Assembly (NCBI RefSeq): GCF_017896165.1
Contig: NZ_JAFCNB010000011.1
Coordinates: 124,001 to 188,000, forward strand
Origin: Microbispora oryzae
GTDB taxonomy: Bacteria > Actinomycetota > Actinomycetes > Streptosporangiales > Streptosporangiaceae
Direction of reading: 5' to 3'
DNA: 64,000 bases
Positions 8,764-15,721 of this stretch are shown here, piece by piece; positions within the stretch are counted from its first letter, which is position 1, and the number at the start of each line of letters is the position of its first letter. Under the pieces are notes generated by a model. That model was given only the letters and a program-made list of their open reading frames with translations. It was not told the DNA's origin and ran no database searches. A program made the translations under genes and the position numbers.

Positions 8764-9230
8764 TCGATATGCGAATCACCGGCGGCGTGCTGATCGCCGC
8801 CACGACTGCCGCGATCCTCGGATGCGCCCCTGCGACGGAGCATGCGAGCACTACCACCACCCCGGCCGCCGCGGCCGTGGCTTCGACACCTCCTTCGGAG
8901 ACCCTGACACCTTTGATCCAGCAGGAGCTCCCGAACGTCAAAGGCAGAACCTTCACCTCGGCGACCGTGACCTTGCCGCCGGGCGCCCGAGCGATGCCCC
9001 ATCGACACGGACAGGCGTTCGTCTACGCCTACGTGCTCGAAGGCACGGTACGCAGCCAGCTCGAAGGAGCACCGAAGCGGACCTACCACCAAGGTGAGAA
9101 CTGGGTCGAGCAGCCGGGAGCCCACCACGTGGCCACCGAGAACGCCAGCGACACAGAACCGGCCAAGCTCCTCGTCGTCTTCGTCTCCACCACCGGAGAA
9201 CCGCTCAAGACCGACGACACGCACCAGTAG
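8760..9230 (+). CDS. Cupin-domain lipoprotein
   Basis: The 156-residue product has a lipoprotein signal with AAILGC at the cleavage site and a Thr/Ala-rich spacer. A single cupin domain follows with motif 1 PPGARAMPHRH near residue 80 and motif 2 ENWVEQPGAHH near 116, so a metal-binding barrel outside the membrane is likely. GGAG lies ten bases before the ATG, inside the upstream gene. Pairing with an oxidoreductase is common for small cupins, but the substrate is unknown. A hairpin 28 bases downstream ends the operon. Confidence 0.75.
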   Translation: MIDMRITGGVLIAATTAAILGCAPATEHASTTTTPAAAAVASTPPSETLTPLIQQELPNVKGRTFTSATVTLPPGARAMPHRHGQAFVYAYVLEGTVRSQLEGAPKRTYHQGENWVEQPGAHHVATENASDTEPAKLLVVFVSTTGEPLKTDDTHQ

Positions 9231-9257
9231 CCACGCTCGTGCGCCTGGCGTGGATTC

Positions 9258-9283
9258 CGTGGGGGAGCGGTCGCGCCCCCACG
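9258..9283 (+). terminator. Terminator-like hairpin after the cupin gene
   Basis: CGTGGGGG pairs with CCCCCACG across ten bases. The position just after the cupin stop codon fits termination of the oxidoreductase-cupin operon. Confidence 0.55.
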
Positions 9284-9286
9284 TGA

Positions 9287-9406
9287 GCATCGGCAACGCA
9301 TCTCACCGTTTGGGACACGCTGGCCGGCGCCGTCATCTACTCGATCGCCACCACGTCCGACAAACATGATGGTTTCTACAAGCAGTCATTCAACGGCAGC
9401 ATGTGA
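9287..9406 (+). pseudogene. Possible 3' fragment of a lost gene
   Basis: A 39-codon open stretch ends in TGA and includes TVWDTLAGAVIYSIATTSD. Its first half has the strong G/C third-position bias of genuine genes here, yet it has no start codon or ribosome-binding site and begins right after an in-frame stop. It looks like the tail of a gene whose 5' part was deleted. I do not recognise the family, and chance cannot be excluded. Confidence 0.25.
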
Positions 9407-9517
9407 CCGCATGAGACAGCGGCGTGGAGGCCCACGCGGTCGGTCGCCGTCCGTTCGGCTTCGTGACAGCGCTCAGCGCGGGGCGGGGAAGGGTTCCATC
9501 ACGACGGGGCCGGCGGT

Positions 9518-10429
9518 TCAGCCGTGGGCGTGGAGGGCGGCGATCAGCCAGGTGAATGCGGGCATGGTCGGCGGAGCGGGCTCACGTCCGTTGAGCACGG
9601 CTATGAGCTGCCAGTAGCGCTCGACTTGGGGGTCGGCGACGGTCTCAAGCCACCGCCGCAGTTCGCCGCGTTCATCGCCCGGCATGTCGGGCTTGATGAT
9701 GCGATCCAGAACCGCACGGCCTTCGGCCGAGTCCGGTGCGATCGATTCGGCTACCGCCTGGCCGGCGTGCTTCATGGTCAGGGACCGGAGCTCATAGCCG
9801 TAGCGCGATGCGACCGGTGAGGCACTGCTCAGTGTGATCTGCCGGAGCCGCTGCCGGAAGTCTTCGCTGTTGACCAGGTCGGCCAGCTCCACCCAGGCGT
9901 CGACCTGGCGTGGCGCCGGGTCGTCCGGCAGCTCATCGGGCAGCTCCCGCATCCAATCCGTAACCACCTTGGCGTCGTCATTCAGCGTGATCCCCGAAAA
10001 CGTGTTCTCGATGAACTCGTCGATGATCTGCTGTCGCTGTGTGGCGGACAGTTGGGCGAGTTTGTGCGTCATCATCGTCTCCTCGGTTGTGCCGCCGCGC
10101 TTGGCGATCGCGCGGAGTACGGCGCGGCGGAGCTTCAGAGCCCTGATCTCCGAGTCCAGCGCTCGGGCGTGGACCTCGGCCACCTCGGCCACCGTGGTCT
10201 GCCGCGCCAGGATCTTCCGGATCGCCTCCAGTCCGATCCCGAGTTCGCGCAGGTTTCGGACCAGATCAAACCGGGCCACGGCGGCGGCGTCGTACAGGCG
10301 GTATCCGCCGGCCGAGCGGTCTGTGGGCACTATCAGGCCGCTGTCGGACCAGAAGCGGATGGTGTGGACCGAAAGACCGGTACGCCGAGCGATCTGGCCC
10401 ACGGTGTAGAGCTCTGTTCCGTCACTCAC
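9518..10429 (-). CDS. MerR-family transcriptional regulator
   Basis: The 303-residue protein starts with a MerR winged helix: YTVGQIARRTGLSVHTIRFW, the second helix block GGYRLYDAAAVARF, and a dimerisation coiled coil at about 75-115. The remaining 180 residues form an acidic, helical effector region without the metal-binding cysteines of metal-sensing MerR members, so it probably senses an organic ligand or a protein. It ends near the cupin operon, and its own target is not evident. Confidence 0.85.
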   Translation of the reverse strand: MSDGTELYTVGQIARRTGLSVHTIRFWSDSGLIVPTDRSAGGYRLYDAAAVARFDLVRNLRELGIGLEAIRKILARQTTVAEVAEVHARALDSEIRALKLRRAVLRAIAKRGGTTEETMMTHKLAQLSATQRQQIIDEFIENTFSGITLNDDAKVVTDWMRELPDELPDDPAPRQVDAWVELADLVNSEDFRQRLRQITLSSASPVASRYGYELRSLTMKHAGQAVAESIAPDSAEGRAVLDRIIKPDMPGDERGELRRWLETVADPQVERYWQLIAVLNGREPAPPTMPAFTWLIAALHAHG

Positions 10430-10479
10430 GAAGACGAGCCTGCACCTTCGAGCCGCTCGAGACTCAAGCCGCGTGCGCC

Positions 10480-10947
10480 TCAGTCTCCGGCTGAGGCGTC
10501 CGCGTCATCGGCGAAGTCAAAACTCAGCCACCGGTCGGGACGCGCGGTGAACAGAACGAAGGTGCCGGCGGGATTGGCCGTCTCGGCCTCGGCGAAGGCG
10601 CGGGCGAGGTCCGGCGGCAGGTAGCGGGAGGTGACAGCCGTCACCGCCTCGACCGACGGCGTCCAGTCCTCCTCGACCACCGTGCACTCGACCGTGACGT
10701 ATTTGTAGGGGTACTCGGCTTGCTGCACGCAGAAGCTGAGGGCCCCCGACCGCTGGAGCAGCCTGGTCTTGCGCGCGACCCGGCCCTGACTGCCGGTGAA
10801 GAAGTTCAGGTTTCCGCCCGGTGTGTAGGCGTACCAGACAGGCACGGTGAGCGGGGGACGGCCGTCGTCCGCGGCGACGCTGAGGACGCCGACCTGCGGC
10901 TGGGCGAGGAAGTGCTCGCGCTCGGGGACGGTGAGAGTTCGTGCCAT
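10480..10947 (-). CDS. Pyridoxamine-5'-phosphate-oxidase-like flavin/F420-binding protein
   Basis: The 155-residue protein has the split-barrel fold of PPOX-class proteins, with PLTVPVWYAYTPGGNLNFFTG for cofactor phosphate binding and ARKTRLLQRSGALSFCVQ in the dimer interface. Actinobacterial members use FMN, F420 or haem, and the sequence alone does not decide which. It is 51 bases downstream of the DUF899 gene on the same strand and probably co-transcribed with it under the HxlR-linked promoter. Confidence 0.75.
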   Translation of the reverse strand: MARTLTVPEREHFLAQPQVGVLSVAADDGRPPLTVPVWYAYTPGGNLNFFTGSQGRVARKTRLLQRSGALSFCVQQAEYPYKYVTVECTVVEEDWTPSVEAVTAVTSRYLPPDLARAFAEAETANPAGTFVLFTARPDRWLSFDFADDADASAGD

Positions 10948-10998
10948 GGCTGCCTCCTGGGCGAGCGGTCGGGGGCTGCGGAAGCCGAGGGCGTGGAG

Positions 10999-11667
10999 TC
11001 ACGGGTTCGACGGGGCGGGGTATTCGTCGTGCGGCCGGAGCCAGCTCATCGTCGGGTCCTGCGGCCAGCCCTCCGGGGAGTCCTCCCACTCCTCCTGGCG
11101 TCCGTACGGCGTCAGGTCGAGCAGGTTGAAGTCGAGCCGGAGGCGGTCGACCCCCCGGCCGGTGGTGAAGTAGGTGCGGAAGACCTCCGCACCGTCGCGC
11201 AGCAGCACGCTCAGCCCGAAACCCGTTCCGAGCCCGAGGTCGTCATAGAAGTCGTCGCCGGCCGAGTACCACGGCACGGTCCAGCCCATCCGCCGCCGTA
11301 CGGCGTCGAGTTCGTCCTGCGGTGCGCGGGACATGAGGATCAGGCGGGTGTGCCGTGCGTTGAGGTGGGACTGGTCGGCGACGTTGTCGGTGAAGGTGGC
11401 GCATCCTGTGCACAGCCAGTCCTGCCCGGGAGACTGCATGAAGTGGTAGATCACCAGCTGGCGGTGGCCCTCGAACAGGCCGGGCAGGTCGACCGTCGAG
11501 CGGTCCGGCGCGGTGAAGCGGTAGCCGCCGGCGAGGCGGACCATCGGCAGCCTGCGCCGCTCCGCGGCCAGCGCGTCGAGCGCGCGGGTGTGCGCCTTCT
11601 CCTTGATCAGCAGTGCCTCGCGCGCGGCCTGCCATTCCTGTGCCGACACGATCGGGGGGCGGTTCAT
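10999..11667 (-). CDS. DUF899 thioredoxin-like protein
   Basis: The 222-residue product matches the DUF899 family of thioredoxin-fold proteins (IYHFMQSPGQDWLCTGCATF, WTVPWYSAGDDFYDDLG). The CTGC pair occupies the place of a thioredoxin-type active site. A redox role is likely but unproven. GGAG before the ATG supports the start. It is divergent from an HxlR-family regulator, a class that often senses thiol stress, and the shared intergenic region contains repeated operator-like sequences. Confidence 0.8.
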   Translation of the reverse strand: MNRPPIVSAQEWQAAREALLIKEKAHTRALDALAAERRRLPMVRLAGGYRFTAPDRSTVDLPGLFEGHRQLVIYHFMQSPGQDWLCTGCATFTDNVADQSHLNARHTRLILMSRAPQDELDAVRRRMGWTVPWYSAGDDFYDDLGLGTGFGLSVLLRDGAEVFRTYFTTGRGVDRLRLDFNLLDLTPYGRQEEWEDSPEGWPQDPTMSWLRPHDEYPAPSNP

Positions 11668-11684
11668 GGCGGAACTCCTCTGTC

Positions 11685-11743
11685 GGTCTCTTCTGGGAAC
11701 TAACCGAGACCGACGCTAGCAGAGGTAGGTCTCTTTAGGGAAC
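11685..11743. promoter_or_regulatory. Repeated operator-like sites between DUF899 and hxlR-type gene
   Basis: Two direct copies of GGTCTCTTnnGGGAAC lie at 11685-11700 and 11728-11743, with an inverted GAGACC at 11706-11711 between them. The right copy lies just upstream of the -10 of the regulator gene, and the left copy lies in the leader of DUF899. This fits autoregulation and control of the divergent gene by the HxlR protein. Confidence 0.55.
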
Positions 11744-11752
11744 CTTCTCGGC

Positions 11753-11758
11753 TATGAT
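11753..11758 (+). promoter_or_regulatory. -10 element of the HxlR-family gene (leaderless)
   Basis: TATGAT ends seven bases before the ATG at 11766, so the transcript probably begins at the start codon. The upstream operator copy would block the -35 region. Confidence 0.5.
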
Positions 11759-11765
11759 GGACCGC

Positions 11766-12236
11766 ATGCAGCGAACCCGGTTCGGCGACATGGCCTGCTC
11801 GATCGCCCGCACGCTGGACGTGATCGGCGAACCGTGGTCGCCGTTGATTCTGCGCAACGTGCTGGTGGGGATCGTCCGGTTCGACCAGCTCCAGCGGAGC
11901 CTCGGCATCTCCCGCAAGGTGCTGACCGAGCGGCTCGGGCACCTGGTGGCCAACGGCGTGCTGGAACGGCGGCGATACTCGGAGCGGCCGCCCCGCTATG
12001 AGTACGCCCTCACCGTCAAGGGCGAGGAGTTGTGTGACCTGCTGATGGTGATGGTGCGGTGGGGCGACCGCTGGACGGCGGGCGAGGCCGGGCCTCCGGT
12101 GCTCTACCGGCACCACGAGTGCGGCGAGATCGGCCACGTCGAGCTGCACTGTTCCGTCTGTGACCGTCCCATGGACGTCACCGGCATCGACATCCTGCCC
12201 GGTCCGGGAGCCGCCGTCACCGTCACCCAGGGGTAG
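11766..12236 (+). CDS. HxlR-family transcriptional regulator
   Basis: The 156-residue protein contains the HxlR winged helix (CSIARTLDVIGEPWSPLILR, GISRKVLTERLGHLVANGVL, a wing with RPPRYEYALT). A C-terminal extension holds CGEIGHVELHCSVCDRPM, three or four cysteines that could bind zinc or act as a redox switch. I chose ATG 11766 over 11754 because of the -10 spacing. It stops six bases short of the convergent response regulator gene. The likely target is the divergent DUF899-PPOX unit. Confidence 0.85.
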   Translation: MQRTRFGDMACSIARTLDVIGEPWSPLILRNVLVGIVRFDQLQRSLGISRKVLTERLGHLVANGVLERRRYSERPPRYEYALTVKGEELCDLLMVMVRWGDRWTAGEAGPPVLYRHHECGEIGHVELHCSVCDRPMDVTGIDILPGPGAAVTVTQG

Positions 12237-12242
12237 GCGGCG

Positions 12243-12914
12243 TCACGTGCCGTTGCCCGGCCATATGTCTGCGATTCCTGGGGTGACGATGCCGGTCTCG
12301 TAGGCAATGATTACCGCCTGCGTGCGGTTGGCCGCATCCAACTTGTTGAAGATGTTGGCCACGTGGGTCTTCACTGTCTCGAGGCTGATCACCAGCGTTC
12401 GCGCGATTTCGGTGTTGGACCGGCCGGTGGCCATAAGGCGGAGAATTTCAGATTCTCGAACGGTCAGCGACGGGCGCGGCACGGCTACCGGGGGTGCGAG
12501 GTGGGCTGTGACGAGCGTGCGGATGGCGTCGGGGAACAGCAGTGATTCCCCGGCGTCGGCCAGGCGGATCGCGTGGGCGATCTGGGAAATTTTCGCGCGT
12601 TTGAGCAAGAATCCGTTGGCGCCGGCGCGGAGCGCCTCGTATACATATTCGTCATTCTGGAACGTGGTGATGACCAGGATCTTGGGTGGCTCCGTCAGTT
12701 CGGCGCGTAGTAGCCGGGTGGCCTGGATGCCATCGAGCGCGGGCATCCGTACGTCCATCAGCACCACGTCCGGGCGCAGCGCGGTGACCATGGGCAGTAC
12801 TTCTGTTCCGTCGGCGGCTTCGGCGACCACGTCGAGGTCGGATTCGATGGACAGCAGCGCACACAGGCCGGCGCGGGTGAGTTCGTCGTCGTCGGCGATC
12901 AGCAGACGGATCAC
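12243..12914 (-). CDS. NarL/LuxR-family response regulator
   Basis: The 223-residue protein has a receiver domain (acidic DDDE near residue 8, phospho-acceptor Asp in VLMDVRMP at about 54, Lys of the KRAK region) and a C-terminal LuxR helix-turn-helix (LTVRESEILRLMATGRSNTE). The GTG start overlaps the stop of the upstream kinase remnant by four bases (GTGA), as in intact kinase-regulator pairs. Because that kinase has lost its 5' end and promoter, this regulator is probably an orphan, and how it is expressed is unclear. Confidence 0.85.
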   Translation of the reverse strand: MIRLLIADDDELTRAGLCALLSIESDLDVVAEAADGTEVLPMVTALRPDVVLMDVRMPALDGIQATRLLRAELTEPPKILVITTFQNDEYVYEALRAGANGFLLKRAKISQIAHAIRLADAGESLLFPDAIRTLVTAHLAPPVAVPRPSLTVRESEILRLMATGRSNTEIARTLVISLETVKTHVANIFNKLDAANRTQAVIIAYETGIVTPGIADIWPGNGT

Positions 12915-13525
12915 GGCCTGGACTCCAACGGGAGCCAGGCGGCCAGCCGCCAGTGGCGATCCGCGCTTTCAGTGACCGGGCCCGCGGTGACCTCGCCGCG
13001 CAGCACATGGACTCGCTCCGTGATTCCGGCGAGGCCCCGTCCACCGCGTGGGCTCGTTGCGTTGCGAGACCCCTCGGTCCCGATCGGATTGGTCAGTTCG
13101 ATGTCAAGCCGGTGCGGGCCCACGTCGATCCGTACCGTGATCGGGCCTGGATGGCGCATCGCGTTGGTCAGTCCTTCCTGCACGATCCGGTACGCCTCCC
13201 GGGACACCGGTGCCGGTACCCGGCCGCGATCGCCGGTGACCCGCGCGTCGACCGATACACCTGCATGCCGAATTCGATCCAGCAACGCTTCCAGGTCGGC
13301 CAGCGTGTAGTGCGGCTCCCGGGGCGGCGTGCCCTCGCGCAGCACACCGAGCATGTGATCGAGGTCTTCCAGCGCGGTACGAGAAGTCTCCTCGATGCTG
13401 TCCATCGCGCGTCGCGCCTGATCGGGATCGGACGCGACGAGGTCGCCGGCCAATGCCGCCTGGATGGTGGTCGCGGTGAGAGTGTGCCCGATCGAGTCGT
13501 GCAGCGTTTCTCGGATACGTCGAGT
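12911..13525 (-). pseudogene. 5'-truncated NarL-type sensor histidine kinase
   Basis: The frame encodes the H-box (RRIRETLHDSIGHTLT), the rest of the dimerisation helices and a complete HATPase domain (REAYRIVQEGLTNAMRH, GGRGLAGITERV). No sensor or membrane region precedes it. Homology stops near 13525 and the frame meets a stop codon near 13571 with no ATG or GTG in between. The first possible start (TTG 13453) lies after the phospho-accepting His. A normal kinase of this class has about 350-400 residues. It is coupled to the response regulator by a GTGA overlap. Confidence 0.75.
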
Positions 13526-13827
13526 ACGGCAATGTGCTGCTCGGGCTGATGCTGTGGACGGCCGGATTCATATGCCAGGAAATCATGCTGACCTGGCTGC
13601 GAATGCGATCCGGCACAATTTGGACGACGAGTCTCGCGCACGCGGGCAACAACATGGTGCTGTCGCTACTGGCCAGTATCGTGCTGACCGACGGTGCCGG
13701 GCTCGACGACCTCGTCGTGATGCCGGTCATCTTGGTGCCGCAACTCGTAGTCTGCGCCTGGATCCTGCTCTCTCGGCAGTACCGGACAACCGACCCAGTG
13801 ACCCTGGCGAACGCGGAACCGGCCTGA
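13504..13827 (+). pseudogene. 5'-truncated CPBP-family intramembrane protease
   Basis: The frame encodes membrane segments and the C-terminal CPBP/Abi motif with the conserved H-x3-N (TSLAHAGNNMVLSL), ending in a TGA. The glutamate motif EExxxR and the F-x3-H motif that complete the active site are missing, because the gene begins abruptly near 13504 inside the kinase H-box region on the other strand. A GTG at 13534 could start a 97-residue fragment, but without the catalytic Glu it would be inactive. Confidence 0.7.
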
Positions 13828-13836
13828 CCCGAGTGA

Positions 13837-14493
13837 TCAAGCGATCCGATAGCCGACTCCTCGGGCCGTCGCGATGACCGGCGGGTCACCGAGCTTGCGC
13901 CGCAGCCGGCCCACCGTGACCGTGACGGTGTTGGTGAAGCCGTCCGCGTTCTCGTCCCACACCCGCTCGAGGAGGGTTTCGGTGCTCAGAAAGCCCGGAC
14001 TCGCCCGCAGCAGCGCCTCGAGCACGGCGAACTCCTTCACCGAGAGGTCGAGTTGCCGACCGTCGCGAACGGCGGTCCGGCGTACCGGGTCGAGCTCGAT
14101 CCCGGCCACGTACAGCATGCGGGGCCGCGCGTCGGGCCTGCGGCGGGCCAGCGCCTGAATGCGCAGGATCAGCTCAGGGAAGTGGAAGGGCTTCGCGAGA
14201 TAGTCGTCCGAGCCCAGGGTCAACCCGCTGACCCGGTCGCCGGGCGCGCCGGCCGCGGTCAACATCAGCACCATCGGCCGGTCCGCCCGCTCAGTGATCA
14301 TCTGGCACAGGGTGTCGCCGTGCAGGCCGGGCAGGTCCCGGTCCAGGACCACCACGTCATACGCGGTGAGGTCCAGCTTGGCCGCGGCGGTGAGCCCGTC
14401 GTACGCCAGGTCGACGGCCATTCCCTGATCGCGGAGCCCTTCGGCGACGACCTCGGCGAGGGCGTCGTCGTCTTCGACCACCAGGATCCTCAC
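13837..14493 (-). CDS. OmpR/PhoB-family response regulator
   Basis: The 218-residue protein has a receiver domain with acidic EDDD (7-10), the phospho-acceptor Asp in VVVLDRDLPG and Lys in AKPF, and a winged-helix DNA-binding domain (LSVKEFAVLEALL, TVTVTVGRLRRKL). Its GTG start overlaps the stop of the upstream histidine kinase gene by four bases, so the two are translated together. The likely target includes the divergent permease gene, whose promoter region carries an inverted CCTAACA repeat. Confidence 0.9.
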   Translation of the reverse strand: MRILVVEDDDALAEVVAEGLRDQGMAVDLAYDGLTAAAKLDLTAYDVVVLDRDLPGLHGDTLCQMITERADRPMVLMLTAAGAPGDRVSGLTLGSDDYLAKPFHFPELILRIQALARRRPDARPRMLYVAGIELDPVRRTAVRDGRQLDLSVKEFAVLEALLRASPGFLSTETLLERVWDENADGFTNTVTVTVGRLRRKLGDPPVIATARGVGYRIA

Positions 14494-15635
14494 GCCCGCA
14501 CCCGCACTTTCGCGGCCGGAAGGGTGATCGACACGCGCAGGCCGCCCTCAGGCCGGGCGAGCAGGGCGAGCCGGCCGCCGTGGGCCGCGGCCACCGCCGC
14601 CACAATCGACAGGCCCAGACCCGAGGAGCCGGTGCGTTCGCCGCCGAGCCGCTCGAAGGGCTGCGCCAGCCGGTCGACCTCCCGCTGGTCGAGGACGGGC
14701 CCGCCGGTCTCGACGATCAGCGCGGTCTCCTCGGCGTTCGCGGAGCCGCTGATGTCGATCCAGCCGCCGTTCTCGTTGTGGGTCACCGCGTTGTCGACGA
14801 CGTTGCCCACCAGTCGCGCCAGCAGCGCCGCGCTGCCCACGGTCGTCGCCGGCGGCACGGCCACCGTCACGTTCAGTCCCTTTCTTCGCACGTCGGCCGA
14901 TCTCTCCCGCAGAGCGGCGTCGACGAGGTCGCCGAGATCGACAGGTGCGGCGTCGTCCGGCGCACCGTGCTGCGCCCGGGCCAGTACGAGGAACCCGTCG
15001 AGCAGGTGATCGACCCGGTCGAGCTGCCGGCGCATGCGGGCCGCGAGCGCCACCGTCGAGGCGGCCGGGTCGGGCTTGGCGACCGCGACGTCCAGCGACG
15101 CTCGCATCGTCGCCAGCGGCGTACGCAGCTCATGAGACGCGTTGGCGACGAAGCGCCGCTGTGCGGTGAACGACGCCTCAAGCCGTCCGAGCAGTTCATC
15201 GATGGTGTCGGCGAGGTCCTTCACCTCGTCCGCCGGACCGGTGACGGCCAGTCGCTGATCCAGACTGTCGGCGGAGATGCGCCGGGTGACAGCGGCGATG
15301 AGCCGCAGCGGCCGCAGGACACGCCTGGCCAGCATCCGGCCGAGCAGCAACGAGACGACCGCCATGACGATCAGCGCGAGCAGCGAGCCGGCCAGCAGTT
15401 GGCGAGACTGCTCCGCATGCACCGTGGCCAGTTGGCTCTCCAACAGCCGGACGCGCTCTTGCGTCGCGGTGTCGCCCCCCTGGCCGGGGAGATCTCCAGC
15501 CGGGGCGACCTGGCTCAGGCTGCTCCCGGAGAGCAGGAAGGCGAGACCCAGCAGCCCGACACCCGACAGGAGGAACACAACGGCGTACAACATCGTGAAC
15601 CGTGCCCCCACGGTCCCACTGCGCGGCCAAGTCAT
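14490..15635 (-). CDS. Sensor histidine kinase (OmpR-type partner)
   Basis: The 381-residue kinase has two N-terminal membrane helices (about 16-40 and 95-115) with a short external loop of about 55 residues, a HAMP domain (RRVLRPLRLIAAVTRRISA), H-box FVANASHELRTPLATM, N-box and G-boxes (GSSGLGLSIV). The small sensor loop suggests sensing in the membrane, as in kinases that detect cell-envelope stress or partner permeases. I chose ATG 15635 because upstream in-frame residues look non-coding. It is divergent from the permease-like gene. Confidence 0.88.
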   Translation of the reverse strand: MTWPRSGTVGARFTMLYAVVFLLSGVGLLGLAFLLSGSSLSQVAPAGDLPGQGGDTATQERVRLLESQLATVHAEQSRQLLAGSLLALIVMAVVSLLLGRMLARRVLRPLRLIAAVTRRISADSLDQRLAVTGPADEVKDLADTIDELLGRLEASFTAQRRFVANASHELRTPLATMRASLDVAVAKPDPAASTVALAARMRRQLDRVDHLLDGFLVLARAQHGAPDDAAPVDLGDLVDAALRERSADVRRKGLNVTVAVPPATTVGSAALLARLVGNVVDNAVTHNENGGWIDISGSANAEETALIVETGGPVLDQREVDRLAQPFERLGGERTGSSGLGLSIVAAVAAAHGGRLALLARPEGGLRVSITLPAAKVRVRA

Positions 15636-15657
15636 GCTGCCAGCATGCCTGGGGGGA

Positions 15658-15698
15658 CCTAACAGCAGCATGACGGCACCGGTTCGGGCCGTGTTAGG
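15658..15698. promoter_or_regulatory. Inverted CCTAACA / TGTTAGG repeat in the HK-permease divergent promoter
   Basis: CCTAACA (15658-15664) and its exact complement TGTTAGG (15692-15698) face each other across 27 bases in an 86-base divergent intergenic region. Response regulators of the OmpR family bind paired short sites of this size, so these are candidate binding sites for the neighbouring regulator. Confidence 0.4.
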
Positions 15699-15721
15699 CA
15701 CCGATCCGTAGAACCGACGGC

